Shown here: positions 18,164-26,305 of the stretch, piece by piece
Numbering within the stretch: the first letter of the stretch is position 1
How the letters are laid out: each line of letters begins with the position of its first letter
DNA from: Georgenia sp. M64
GTDB lineage: Bacteria > Actinomycetota > Actinomycetes > Actinomycetales > Actinomycetaceae
Direction of reading: 5' to 3'
Assembly (NCBI RefSeq): GCF_038049925.1
Contig: NZ_CP145809.1
Span: 2,700,599-2,764,598, forward strand
Length of the DNA: 64,000 nt
Notes under the pieces: model-generated
Told to the model about the DNA's origin: nothing
What the model saw: only the letters and a program-made list of their open reading frames with translations
The model's database searches: none
Program-made: the position numbers and the translations under genes

Positions 18164-18196
18164 CAGGGGCGGACGGCTGTGCGCCGTCCGCCCCTG
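18164..18196 (-). terminator. Strong hairpin between rpmA and obgE (attenuator or partial terminator)
   Basis: A perfect 14-bp stem (18164-18177 with 18183-18196) and a 5-nt loop, 20 nt after the rpmA stop. There is no U tract. The position suggests partial termination or processing that separates abundant L21/L27 mRNA from obgE. Confidence 0.6.
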
Positions 18197-18216
18197 CCCG
18201 GAGCTGAAGGTGTTGC

Positions 18217-18474
18217 TCAGGCGTTCGCCAGGACGATGTCGACGACCTTGCGGCCGCGGCGGGTGCCGAAGGCGACGGCGCCGGGCTCGAGGGCGAAGAG
18301 GGTGTCGTCCTTGCCACGGCCGACGTTCAGACCGGGGTGGAAGTGGGTGCCGCGCTGGCGGACGATGATCTCGCCGGCCTTGACGACCTGGCCACCGAAG
18401 CGCTTGACGCCCAGACGCTGGGCGTTGGAGTCGCGGCCGTTCCGGGAGGAGCTGGCGCCCTTCTTGTGTGCCAT
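18217..18474 (-). CDS. rpmA: 50S ribosomal protein L27
   Basis: An 85-residue protein matching L27 throughout: [40 protein letters not shown] and RGTHFHPG. The N-terminus reaches the peptidyl-transferase centre. It begins directly with MAHKKG, so no N-terminal cleavage of the Firmicutes type is needed. It lies 53 bp after rplU. Confidence 0.98.
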   Translation of the reverse strand: MAHKKGASSSRNGRDSNAQRLGVKRFGGQVVKAGEIIVRQRGTHFHPGLNVGRGKDDTLFALEPGAVAFGTRRGRKVVDIVLANA

Positions 18475-18527
18475 CTCGAACCTGCTTTCTGATTGCTCGA
18501 TACGAACGGACCCTGGCGGGCCGCGAG

Positions 18528-18848
18528 TCAGTTGATGCCGGTGACCTTCAGGCGCGTGCGCTGGCTGCGGTAGCCCTGGCGCTTGCGGTAGCCGGTCTTG
18601 TTCTTGAACTTCATGATCGAGATCTTCGGGCCCTTCTCGGCCCGGACGATCTCGGCGGTGACCTTGACCTTGCCGAGGTCGCCGGCGCCCGTGGTGACCT
18701 TGTCACCGTCGACGAGCATGATCGGCTCGAGCTCGACGGTCTCGCCGACCTCACCGGTCAGCCTGTCGACGACGACGACGTCGCCGACGGACACCTTCTC
18801 CTGACGGCCGCCGGCCTTGACGATCGCGTACACCACGTTGCTGCTCAT
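18528..18848 (-). CDS. rplU: 50S ribosomal protein L21
   Basis: A 106-residue protein with [17 protein letters not shown] at the N-terminus and the C-terminal RNA-binding [17 protein letters not shown] typical of L21. ATG 18848 is used; in-frame GTG codons at 18836 and 18833 (just before YAIVKAGG) are alternatives because the upstream Shine-Dalgarno is weak. It is first gene of rplU-rpmA-obgE, with a good promoter at 18952-18980. Confidence 0.96.
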   Translation of the reverse strand: MSSNVVYAIVKAGGRQEKVSVGDVVVVDRLTGEVGETVELEPIMLVDGDKVTTGAGDLGKVKVTAEIVRAEKGPKISIMKFKNKTGYRKRQGYRSQRTRLKVTGIN

Positions 18849-18951
18849 CTCTGTCGTTACGGGTGGGGTCACGGCTCCCGGGGACCTGAGATCCCGCCGG
18901 GGCTGCCGGACTTCACGGAACAGGCGCGCCGCGGAGGCGCACCGACGCTCT

Positions 18952-18980
18952 AGGTTACGCGCTGGGGGTCCTGCGGGCAA
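18952..18980 (-). promoter_or_regulatory. Sigma-70-type promoter of rplU-rpmA-obgE
   Basis: On the minus strand, -35 TTGCCC (18975-18980) is followed by a 17-bp spacer and -10 TAACCT (18952-18957). The predicted start near 18945 leaves a leader of about 97 nt before rplU. Confidence 0.6.
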
Positions 18981-19066
18981 ATGTCCGCGGGGCCCCACCA
19001 GCGGTCCTGCCCTGTGGGATCGGGCACAAGGCTACGCGAGCGAGGCAGCCGCTGCGAGCAGCGCGA

Positions 19067-19094
19067 AGGCCCCGCCCCAGCGGGGACGGGGCCT
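19067..19094 (-). terminator. Terminator hairpin after the small secreted protein gene
   Basis: AGGCCCCG (19067-19074) pairs with CGGGGCCT (19087-19094), with an inner CCCC/GGGG pairing. It starts 12 nt after the stop at 19106. Confidence 0.6.
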
Positions 19095-19105
19095 GTCACG
19101 TCGGG

Positions 19106-19336
19106 TCAGCCGGCGCAGCCGTGGACGACCGCGACGCCGACGAAGGCGTTGGCGCCACCGGCGTAGTTGGGGTGCGCCGAGTCGCCCGCGGCCCTGGCCG
19201 GACCGACCAGCTGGCCGAAGGACGTGCCGCAGCTGTCCTGGATGGTCTTGCCGGGCGGCATGTGGCCCGCGGCGGAGGCCGGGGCGGCCAGGAGGCCGAG
19301 CCCGAGTACTGCGGCGGCGATGAGTGTCTTCTTCAT
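19106..19336 (-). CDS. Small secreted protein with two cysteines
   Basis: A 76-residue protein. It has a clear Sec signal peptide (MKKTLIAAAVLGLGLLAAPASA, cleavage after about residue 22) and a mature part of about 54 residues with two Cys that could form one disulfide (QDSCGTSFG and VVHGCAG). The ribosome binding site is strong (AGAAGGAGA). Upstream at about 19425-19440 the AT-rich direct repeat CTAGATA x2 may be part of the promoter or an operator. I do not recognise the family. Its own terminator follows. Confidence 0.75.
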   Translation of the reverse strand: MKKTLIAAAVLGLGLLAAPASAAGHMPPGKTIQDSCGTSFGQLVGPARAAGDSAHPNYAGGANAFVGVAVVHGCAG

Positions 19337-19549
19337 GAGGATCTCCTTCTACCCGGGGGCCGGCGCCCGCCTCGTCGGCCCGTCGTCGGGCCGTCAAGAG
19401 GGACGCTACACACACATCGCTCGCTTGGCTAGATACTAGATAGGAGAGTTTGGGTCTTCTGACTGCCCGGCCGCGTGCGGCGGGTCCACGTGTCGAGCCG
19501 CCCAGCGGACGGCCCGGTAGCGTCGGTCGTCCCGAGACCTGGAGGTCCT

Positions 19550-20287
19550 GTGCCCGCCGACTCCCCCACCATCCTCGCCACGTCGGGCGGGTACGTCCCC
19601 GGACGCCGCACCCAGCTCGAGCTCGGTCCGCTGGTGCACCACGCGGTCGAGCTGTCCGGGGTGAGTGGGCGAGCGCCCCGGCTGGGCTACCTCGGCACCG
19701 CCGCCGGCGACCAGCGCTGGGCGATCGCCGAGCGCCACGAGGCGGCGCGCCTGGCCGGGTACGAGCTGAACCCGCTGCGGCTGTTCACCATGCCCAACGT
19801 CGACGACGTCGAGGGGTACCTGCTCGAGCAGGACGTCGTGTGGGTGGACGGCGGGTCGGTGGCCAACCTCCTCGCGGTGTGGCGCGTGCACGGACTGGAC
19901 GCGATCTTCCGCCGCGTGTGGGAGGCCGGCGTCGTGCTGGCCGGCGTCAGCGCCGGCTCGATCTGTTGGCACACCTCGGGCACGACCGACTCCTTCGGAC
20001 CCGAGCTGCGCGCCGTCCACGACGGCCTGGGCCTGGTGCCGTACGCCAACGGGGTGCACTACGACTCCGAGCCGCGCCGCCGCCCGCTGGTGCACGAGCT
20101 CGTCGCCGCCGGGGAGCTGGGCACCACGTACTGCACGGACGACGGCGTCGGGCTGCTCTACCGCGGCACCGAGCTGGCCGAGGCGGTGACGGAGGTGCCG
20201 GGCAAGGGCGCGTACGTGGTCACTCGCGGTCCGGACGGCGCCGCGGTGGAGGAACGCATCGAGCCGCGGCTGCTTCGGCGCGGCTGA
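19550..20287 (+). CDS. Peptidase E / cyanophycinase-like serine peptidase (family S51)
   Basis: A 245-residue protein of the S51/class-I-glutaminase-like fold. The nucleophile motif is GVSAGSICW, with the Ser near 136. Preceding segments VWVDGGSVANLLAVW and following YANGVHYDSEPRRRPL fit the family, which includes aspartyl dipeptidase PepE and cyanophycinase. GTG 19550 is chosen because GGAGG lies 4-5 nt upstream. No signal peptide is seen, so a cytosolic dipeptidase role is likely. No cyanophycin synthetase gene is nearby. Confidence 0.82.
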   Translation: MPADSPTILATSGGYVPGRRTQLELGPLVHHAVELSGVSGRAPRLGYLGTAAGDQRWAIAERHEAARLAGYELNPLRLFTMPNVDDVEGYLLEQDVVWVDGGSVANLLAVWRVHGLDAIFRRVWEAGVVLAGVSAGSICWHTSGTTDSFGPELRAVHDGLGLVPYANGVHYDSEPRRRPLVHELVAAGELGTTYCTDDGVGLLYRGTELAEAVTEVPGKGAYVVTRGPDGAAVEERIEPRLLRRG

Positions 20288-20321
20288 CCGCGATGTCAGT
20301 GGTGGGTGGGACGGTGCCCTC

Positions 20322-20825
20322 ATGGACACGGTGCCCCTCTCCGCCGAGCAGGTGATCGGCGTCTTCTGGGCGCGGTCGCGGCTGCTGCAGCACCCCGCGC
20401 TCCACGCGCGCGGCCGCCTCGTGCGCCGCCACCTCGACGTCTACCTCGACACCGAGGCCGAGCAGTGGCTCACCACGCCGGAACGGGCGCTCGTCGAGGC
20501 CGAGCGCCAGCTCGACCCGGCGGGCGCCGTGGCCCGGGTGACGGGACCGGAGGCGCTCGTCGCGGCGCTTCCCGGGTTCGTCGACGCCGAGTGGCTCCTG
20601 CCCTCGGTGGCCGACGCGCACGCCCAGCTCCTCGTCGTCGACTCGCTCGTGCGGTGGCTCATCGCCTCCGGGACGGTCGACGCCGGCGAGATGTCGTGCT
20701 CGGTGCTGGAGATCGAGACGAGGCTGGCGCAGGCGGCGGCGGGTCTGGACCGCCGCCGCGCGCTCAGTCGGTCAGATCCGCCAGGGCGACTGCCACCCGG
20801 TGCGGCCCGGAGACGACCTCGGTGA
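20322..20825 (+). CDS. Hypothetical protein
   Basis: A 167-residue predicted soluble protein, mostly helical in composition, with no motif I recognise. It begins MDTVPLSAEQVIGVFWARSR. The C-terminal 25 residues are Arg/Pro-rich and overlap the convergent NAD(P)-binding gene by 62 bp, so the real functional part may end earlier. It follows the peptidase E gene by 34 bp on the same strand and could be co-transcribed. No good ribosome binding site is visible. Confidence 0.5.
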   Translation: MDTVPLSAEQVIGVFWARSRLLQHPALHARGRLVRRHLDVYLDTEAEQWLTTPERALVEAERQLDPAGAVARVTGPEALVAALPGFVDAEWLLPSVADAHAQLLVVDSLVRWLIASGTVDAGEMSCSVLEIETRLAQAAAGLDRRRALSRSDPPGRLPPGAARRRPR

Positions 20826-21417
20826 CCACCCCGGCCGTGGCCGGGTCGTCCAGGGCGGCGACGACGACGCGCGCGACGTCCTCGCGCGGGATCGTGCCCC
20901 GGCCGGGGCGACCCACGCTGACCGTTCCGGTGCCCGGGTCGTCGGTCAGTCCGCCCGGACGGATGACGGTCCAGTCGAGGTCGCGGGACATGAGGTCCTC
21001 GTCGGCGGCCTTCTTCGCGTCGAGGTAGGCGGCGAAGACCTCGTCCATGCCCGGCTCGCCGCCGGTGGCGGCGCCCATGGACGAGATCATGACGTACCGG
21101 CGCACCCCGGCGCGCTCGGCGGCGTCGGCGAGGAGGACGGCCGCGCCCCGGTCGACCGTGTCCTTGCGGGCGGCGCCGCTGCCCGCCCCGGCCCCGGCGG
21201 CGAAGACGACGGCGTCGGCACCACGGAGGATGCCGGCGACGTCCTCGAGGGCCGCCGTCTCGAGGTCGAGCAGCACCGGCTCGCCGCCGGCGTCGCGCAC
21301 GTCCGCCTCGTGGGCGGGGTTGCGGACCAGGCCCACCACCTCGTCGCCGCGGCCGGCGAGCTGCCGGGTCAGGATGAGGGCGATCTTGCCGTGTCCACCG
21401 GCGATGACGATTCTCAT
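20764..21417 (-). CDS. NAD(P)H-binding atypical short-chain dehydrogenase
   Basis: A 217-residue Rossmann protein of the NmrA/YwnB-like atypical SDR group. The nucleotide motif IAGGHGKIALILTRQLAGRG is at the N-terminus. VVFAAGAGAGSG, RRYVMISSMGA and DLDWTVIRPGGLTDDPGTG follow, and the usual YxxxK is replaced by YLDAKKAADEDL. Such proteins are redox-linked regulators or reductases. It lies 48 bp upstream of the sugar-transporter permease gene on the minus strand, transcriptionally after it. Confidence 0.87.
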   Translation of the reverse strand: MRIVIAGGHGKIALILTRQLAGRGDEVVGLVRNPAHEADVRDAGGEPVLLDLETAALEDVAGILRGADAVVFAAGAGAGSGAARKDTVDRGAAVLLADAAERAGVRRYVMISSMGAATGGEPGMDEVFAAYLDAKKAADEDLMSRDLDWTVIRPGGLTDDPGTGTVSVGRPGRGTIPREDVARVVVAALDDPATAGVVTEVVSGPHRVAVALADLTD

Positions 21418-21465
21418 GGCGTCGACGTTACCCGGACCGGCCGCTCGAGCGTCGGGCGGGTCCCG

Positions 21466-22284
21466 CTACTCGCGCACCGCTCCCTCGAGCATCCCCTGGA
21501 TGAAGTGGCGCTGGAGGACGAGGTAGAGCACCACGACGGGCAGGGCCACGAGGACGGCCGCGGCGGCGAGCAGCGTGGTGCCCTGGACGTACTGGCCCTG
21601 GAAGAGCGCGAGCCCGAGCGGCGCGGTGCGCAGCTGAGCGTTGGGCGACATCACCAGCGGGATGAGGAACTCGTTCCACGTCCACATGAACGTCAGCAGG
21701 ACGAGCGTGACGATCGCGGGGCGCGCGACCGGGACGAGCACCTGCCACAGCACCCGGTGGTGCCCGGCACCGTCCAGCCGCGCGGCCTCGATGAGCGAGC
21801 GGTTCGCGCCCCGGAAGTACGCCCGCATCCAGAAGGTGCCGAACGCCACCGACTGGGCCACCTGCGGCAGGGCGATCGCCCACACGGTGTTGGTGAGCCC
21901 GAGTGCCTGGAGGTCGAAGAACAGCGGCACGACGATGGCCTCGGTGGGCACCATGATGCCCAGCAGGAACAGGTAGAACAGCGGCTGGGAGCCGCGGAAC
22001 GTGAACGCCCCGAAGGCGTACCCCGCCATGATCGAGAAGGTCGTGGCCATCGAGACGACGATGACGCCCACGACGACCGAGTTGAGCATGTACTCGCTGA
22101 ACCGGCCCTGCTCCCAGGCGCGGCCGAAGTTCTCCACGTGGAGCGGAGGTCCCGTCAGAGCGTCCTGGGGTGTCTCGGGCGCGAGCGCCGCCTGGAGGAT
22201 CGTCAGGACGGGCGCCAGCGCGACAAGGGCGAAGAGGATGAGGATGGCGTAGTTGGTGGCGCGCTCCCCCGCGGAGATCCTCAT
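21466..22284 (-). CDS. Carbohydrate ABC transporter permease, MalG/LacG type (CUT1)
   Basis: A 272-residue inner-membrane permease with six predicted helices. The ATPase-contact EAA loop is EAARLDGAGHHRVLWQVLVPVARP. Typical MalG-type segments MVPTEAIVVPLFF and FMWTWNEFLIPLV are present. It is third in SBP-permease-permease and begins 25 bp after the previous gene. No ATPase gene is in the cluster, so it probably uses a shared MsiK-type ATPase, as is usual in actinobacteria. Confidence 0.93.
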   Translation of the reverse strand: MRISAGERATNYAILILFALVALAPVLTILQAALAPETPQDALTGPPLHVENFGRAWEQGRFSEYMLNSVVVGVIVVSMATTFSIMAGYAFGAFTFRGSQPLFYLFLLGIMVPTEAIVVPLFFDLQALGLTNTVWAIALPQVAQSVAFGTFWMRAYFRGANRSLIEAARLDGAGHHRVLWQVLVPVARPAIVTLVLLTFMWTWNEFLIPLVMSPNAQLRTAPLGLALFQGQYVQGTTLLAAAAVLVALPVVVLYLVLQRHFIQGMLEGAVRE

Positions 22285-22309
22285 GAGGCGGCCGCAGGAC
22301 CGGACGCGC

Positions 22310-23245
22310 TCATGACTCCCGCTCCCCGATGCGGTTCACTGCGATGTTGATCCCGAAGATGAGGACGGTCAGGACGACGGCGACCGCCGCTGCGGAGCCG
22401 ACCTCGCCGAGCTGGAACGCCCGACGGTAGACCTCGAAGCTGGGGACCGTCGTCGTCGCCCCCGGCCCGCCGGAGGTGGTGACGTAGACGAGGTCGAAGG
22501 TCTTCAGCGCGGCGATGATGGTCATCGTCAGGGCGACGACGACCTCCGCCCGCACCGACGGCACCGTGATGAAGAGGAAGCTGCGCACCGCGCCGGCGCC
22601 GTCGAGGGTGGCGGCCTCGTACAGCTCCGTCGGGATCCGCGACATCCCGGCCATGAGCAGGACCGTCACCAGGCCCGTGGAGACCCACGTGCCGATCAGC
22701 CCGACGGCGGGGAGCGTGAGGGTGAAGTCCCCCAGCCAGGTGCGCGTGAGGGCGTCGAGGCCCACTGCGCGCAACAGCGTGTTGAGCTGCCCGTCCGGTG
22801 CGTAGATCTGGCGCCACGCGACGGCGACCACGACCATCGCGATGACCTGCGGGAGGAAGATGACCGTGCGGAAGAACCCCATACCCCGGACCTGGCCGCG
22901 GGTGAGCAGGGCGGCCAGGACGAGCCCGATGCCCAGCGGCAGGACCGCGAAGAAGAAGATGAGCACGAGGGAGTGCCCGAAGGCGCTGCGGAGCCGGTCG
23001 TCGGTGAGGACGTCGGCGTAGTTCGCCAGCCCCACGAACGTCGCCAGGCTCAGCCCGTCCCAGTCGTACAGGGAGATCTGCACGGCCCGGCCGAGGGGGT
23101 AGAGCAGGAACAGGGCGTAGACGACGAGCGCGGGCAGCAGGAACCAGTAGGGCGTCAGGCCGTAACGGCTCCGCCGACGGACCGGTGCGGGGCCGCCCGG
23201 GCCCCGCACCGTCTCGTCACTGGTTGGAGGCGACGAAGTCCGCAT
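22310..23245 (-). CDS. Carbohydrate ABC transporter permease, MalF/LacF type (CUT1)
   Basis: A 311-residue membrane permease. LTPYWFLLPALVVYALFLLYPL forms the first helix, and the coupling loop is EAATLDGAGAVRSFLFITVPSVR. ATG 23245 lies inside the binding-protein gene (29-bp overlap); GTG 23209 is the only later in-frame start before the first helix. The coding region near residues 12-21 contains the 10-bp hairpin listed at 23184-23210, which may limit translation relative to the binding protein. Confidence 0.92.
   Translation of the reverse strand: MRTSSPPTSDETVRGPGGPAPVRRRSRYGLTPYWFLLPALVVYALFLLYPLGRAVQISLYDWDGLSLATFVGLANYADVLTDDRLRSAFGHSLVLIFFFAVLPLGIGLVLAALLTRGQVRGMGFFRTVIFLPQVIAMVVVAVAWRQIYAPDGQLNTLLRAVGLDALTRTWLGDFTLTLPAVGLIGTWVSTGLVTVLLMAGMSRIPTELYEAATLDGAGAVRSFLFITVPSVRAEVVVALTMTIIAALKTFDLVYVTTSGGPGATTTVPSFEVYRRAFQLGEVGSAAAVAVVLTVLIFGINIAVNRIGERES
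23184..23210 (-). promoter_or_regulatory. Hairpin at the binding-protein/permease junction
   Basis: A perfect 10-bp stem, GGTGCGGGGC (23184-23193) with GCCCCGCACC (23201-23210), and a 7-nt loop starts 7 nt after the binding-protein stop. In many sugar importers a hairpin here protects binding-protein mRNA or blocks read-through. Here it also lies within the permease reading frame. Confidence 0.5.
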
Positions 23246-24605
23246 AGTCCGCTTCGACGGCCTCGGTGAACTCCTCCGGGGTCATCTCCCCCGCCATGAG
23301 GGCCTGAAGGGCCTGCCCGATGGTCTCCGCCATCGTGGGGGTGGCGTAGTCGAGGTAGGGCACGAGGCCGTCGTTCTGGCTGACCTCGTCGAACGCGGTG
23401 AAGATCTCCGACTGGACCCCGCCCTCGGGCAGGTGCTCCGCCGTCTCCACGACCGGCATGTTGCCGGTCTCGGCGAGGATCGCCATGGCGTCGGCGCTGG
23501 TGATGAAGTCGATGTACGCCGCCGCGACGTCGGGCGTCTCGGCCGCGGAGGTGATGGTGAAGGGCAGGCCCGTGCCACCGGTGGTCACCGACGTCCCGGC
23601 GCCCTCGACCGGCGGCGGCGGGAAGAAGCCGACGTCCTCGCCCATGGCGGCCTCGAGGTCGGCCGCGAGCCACGAGCCGCCGATGAGGTAGACGCCGCCG
23701 CCTTCCGTGAGGGACTGCCAGACGGCGTCGTAGTCGGCGCCGTTGAAGCCCTCGTTGAAGTAGCCGGCCTCGGCCCACTCCTGGATGGTCGCGGCCGCCT
23801 GGAGGTTGGAGTCGGCGGTCCAGCTGGCTCCCTCGTTGCCGAAGCCGAGGGTGCGGATCTCGGCCGTGTCGACGTAGGCACCCTGGACGGGGCCGAAGAC
23901 GTGAAGAGCGGGCCACTGCTCGATGTTGCCCAGCAGGAGCGGGGTCTCTCCGGCGTCCTTGATGGTGGCGAGCTGGGCCTCGAAGTCGGCCCACGTCTCG
24001 GGGACCTCCAGGCCGAGCTCCTCGAGCTTGGGCTTGGAGTAGTAGACGCCGACGATCTCGCCGACCTGCGGCATGCCGTAGAGGTTGCCGTCGCCGAACG
24101 TCGCGCCGTCCTCGCTGTAGCTGGAGTACTGCAGGACCGACTCGGGGTAGCGCTCGGTCCAGCCGTAGGCCTCGGCCCACGGGTCCAGCGGGACGAGCTG
24201 GCCGGCACCGACGAACCGGCCCATCTGGCCGCGGGAGTTGTTCGCCTGCACGACGTCGGGGGCGTCGTCACCCGTGAGGGCCAGGGGCAGCGTGGTCTCG
24301 AGGTCCTCGAAGGCCTGGGAGTTCCGCTCGATGGTGATGTTCGGGTACTGCTCCATGAAGGCCTCGTTGAGGCGCTCCATCTGCTCGTTCTGCCCCCCGC
24401 GGACCTCCTGGTCCCACACCACGAGGGTCTGGTCCTCGAGGTCCGAGATGTCGGTGACCACCTCGGCGGCCTCGCCGGTGGTGGGCTCCGAGGTCTCCTC
24501 CGAGCCGGTGTTGGAGCCAGGGGTGCAGGCTGCGAGGGCGAGGGACGCGACCGCGAGCGCGGCCACCCCGACGCCGCCGCGCGCGTGGCGCAGTGAGCTG
24601 GTCAT
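23217..24605 (-). CDS. Sugar ABC transporter substrate-binding lipoprotein (family 1)
   Basis: A 462-residue extracellular solute-binding protein. The signal peptide has a lipobox with lipidated Cys27 (LALAAC) followed by a Ser/Thr/Glu linker. The mature domain shows the family 1 start LVVWDQEVRGGQNEQMERLN and a hinge region GMPQVGEIVGVYYSKPKLEE. It is the first gene of the transporter operon (ATG 24605). The sugar cannot be deduced; no glycosidase or regulator lies beside it. Confidence 0.9.
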   Translation of the reverse strand: MTSSLRHARGGVGVAALAVASLALAACTPGSNTGSEETSEPTTGEAAEVVTDISDLEDQTLVVWDQEVRGGQNEQMERLNEAFMEQYPNITIERNSQAFEDLETTLPLALTGDDAPDVVQANNSRGQMGRFVGAGQLVPLDPWAEAYGWTERYPESVLQYSSYSEDGATFGDGNLYGMPQVGEIVGVYYSKPKLEELGLEVPETWADFEAQLATIKDAGETPLLLGNIEQWPALHVFGPVQGAYVDTAEIRTLGFGNEGASWTADSNLQAAATIQEWAEAGYFNEGFNGADYDAVWQSLTEGGGVYLIGGSWLAADLEAAMGEDVGFFPPPPVEGAGTSVTTGGTGLPFTITSAAETPDVAAAYIDFITSADAMAILAETGNMPVVETAEHLPEGGVQSEIFTAFDEVSQNDGLVPYLDYATPTMAETIGQALQALMAGEMTPEEFTEAVEADYADFVASNQ

Positions 24606-24688
24606 GTTGGTTCTCCCGTCGTGTGCAAGCACCTCATTGTCACCGAGGATGCCCCCGTCGGGGGCCTCGCCACTCGGGCACATTCCGT

Positions 24689-25543
24689 TCAGCCGTCGGT
24701 CAGGCTCGCCTCGGCGGTGCGGACGTCGAACGGCGCCGAGGTCTCGGTCGTCGTCGCCAGGCCTGCTACCGGCAGCCACACCCCGGAGCCGGCGACCTGG
24801 AACTCGCCCGCCCACCTCGTGGTCAGCTCGACGGTGGCGCCCTCCGCGGCACGGTCGTAGATGTGCGAGACGGAGTGGTCGGGGTACGGCGCACCGGGGT
24901 CCGTGGTCACCAGCGGCGCTGAACCGTCGCCGAAGTCCCACGTGTAGTCCACCGGGCTCACCCGCACCTGGACCGGCGTGCCGAGCACCACCGTGTCGAA
25001 GGTTTGGGTGGCGCCGTCGGTCCACACCACGGTGTCGAGGTTGACGAGCACCCAGCCACGGTCCGGCTGCACGGTCAGGCCGCCGGGCTCGATGGGGAGT
25101 CGCCGCATCTCCTCCGCCGTCACGACGACGGGCAGCGGCGCCGGCGCATTGGGGGCGGCCGGGTCCCCCGGGGCCGGAGCGATCATCCACGGTGCCATGT
25201 CGGTGTAGTCGACGAGGAAGGACTCCCCGCACGCGGTGAAGTCGATCTCGTAGACCCCGCCGCCGATGGGGATGTACATGAAGCACGGCGGAGGAGGCGC
25301 GGCGGCGGATGATTGGGAGGGCGGCGACGATGGTGTGCCCGAGCCAGTTCCCGACCCGGTGTTCGCTGCCGGAACCTCGTCTCGCGAATATCCGGTGAGC
25401 TCAAGCGCGTCGTTGTCCGCGTTGCCCTCCCACCTACTGTCCGCCCAGGCGGAAGCGATCGAAAGACTGCTTATCGCAACTATGGCGACGATTGTCTTCG
25501 CTCCTCGAATCACTCCTCTAGCCGAGCGCTTCTCCGTCCTCAA
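24689..25543 (-). CDS. Secreted PKD-domain protein
   Basis: A 284-residue protein with an N-terminal membrane/signal segment (IVAIVAISSLSIASAWA, about 18-34), a Ser/Gly/Pro linker, two Cys (about 87 and 105) and a C-terminal PKD-type beta-sandwich with WDFGDGS at 202-208 and SHIYDRAAEG. It overlaps the end of the upstream DUF6318 gene by 26 bp, so the two are likely translated together; this pair recurs in Micrococcales as far as I know. A cell-envelope role is inferred. The 5' part (about 25380-25543) is visibly less GC-rich than the 3' part. Confidence 0.78.
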   Translation of the reverse strand: MRTEKRSARGVIRGAKTIVAIVAISSLSIASAWADSRWEGNADNDALELTGYSRDEVPAANTGSGTGSGTPSSPPSQSSAAAPPPPCFMYIPIGGGVYEIDFTACGESFLVDYTDMAPWMIAPAPGDPAAPNAPAPLPVVVTAEEMRRLPIEPGGLTVQPDRGWVLVNLDTVVWTDGATQTFDTVVLGTPVQVRVSPVDYTWDFGDGSAPLVTTDPGAPYPDHSVSHIYDRAAEGATVELTTRWAGEFQVAGSGVWLPVAGLATTTETSAPFDVRTAEASLTDG

Positions 25544-26150
25544 CCTGCACCTCCCTCACCAGCCACTCGTCCACTGCACGACCGATTGCGAAGATCAAGA
25601 CGCTCCTTCCACCCGAAGCCGTGCTGGACGAGCCCGAACCTTCGACCCTTCGGGACGGTCCTTCCTCCGCCAGCAGGTCTACACGGAAGTACTCATTGCC
25701 CTGCAAAGGTGGATGGGCGGTCGCGTCGAGGACTGAAAAGTCACCACCTTCAGCCGATCCGCCCGCACCATAAAGCTCCTCCACGTCTGAGACGACGTCC
25801 GTACAGAAGTCACACTCCGGATCCGACATCGCGCGGATTTCAGCGGTACTTCCACTGGCATAGGCGTACTGATACAACTTAAGGAAGTACTGCGCCGCGG
25901 CCTCCGCGCCGGCGACGTCGTCGCGGCGCATCGCCTCCGGTGGTACGGGCTTCTCGACCTCCGCCGACGGCGCGGTGGTCGTCGGCTCGGGCGCCGCGCT
26001 GGACGGCTCCACCGACGGCGCCTCCGAAGCGGAGACGGTAGGGGTCGGCGTTCCCGCGGAGCCGTCCGTGCACCCGCCGAGCAGGATGGACAGCGTCAGC
26101 GCCGCCGTCGCCCCGACGATCGTCCGCGGTCGTCTCTCCCCCAGCACCAT
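25518..26150 (-). CDS. DUF6318 family lipoprotein
   Basis: A 210-residue lipoprotein with lipobox LLGGC (Cys27) and a long Ser/Thr/Pro/Glu linker (about 30-70). The DUF6318 core includes AAAQYFLKLYQYAYASG, MSDPECDFCTDVV and a C-terminal beta-rich half. The function of DUF6318 is unknown; it is common in Micrococcales and resembles NTF2-like folds in its helical start. It is downstream of rne on the same strand. The 3' third has lower GC than its surroundings. Confidence 0.8.
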   Translation of the reverse strand: MVLGERRPRTIVGATAALTLSILLGGCTDGSAGTPTPTVSASEAPSVEPSSAAPEPTTTAPSAEVEKPVPPEAMRRDDVAGAEAAAQYFLKLYQYAYASGSTAEIRAMSDPECDFCTDVVSDVEELYGAGGSAEGGDFSVLDATAHPPLQGNEYFRVDLLAEEGPSRRVEGSGSSSTASGGRSVLIFAIGRAVDEWLVREVQVEDGEALG

Positions 26151-26244
26151 GGGCAGACGCTATTAGCGACCCGCGGTGTCCGGCTAGCGTTTGGGCACAC
26201 CTGTGGAAACTTCGCGAACTTCGCCCGGACACCGGACCACGACG

Positions 26245-26280
26245 AGGCGGGGGCCGGACCGTGTGGTCCGACCCCCGCCT
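26245..26280 (-). terminator. Terminator of rne
   Basis: A 16-bp stem with one mismatch (26245-26260 with 26265-26280) and a GTGT loop begins 26 nt after the rne stop codon at 26306. Confidence 0.65.
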
Positions 26281-26305
26281 GCCAGGTCCTACAACCTGCG
26301 CTCGG

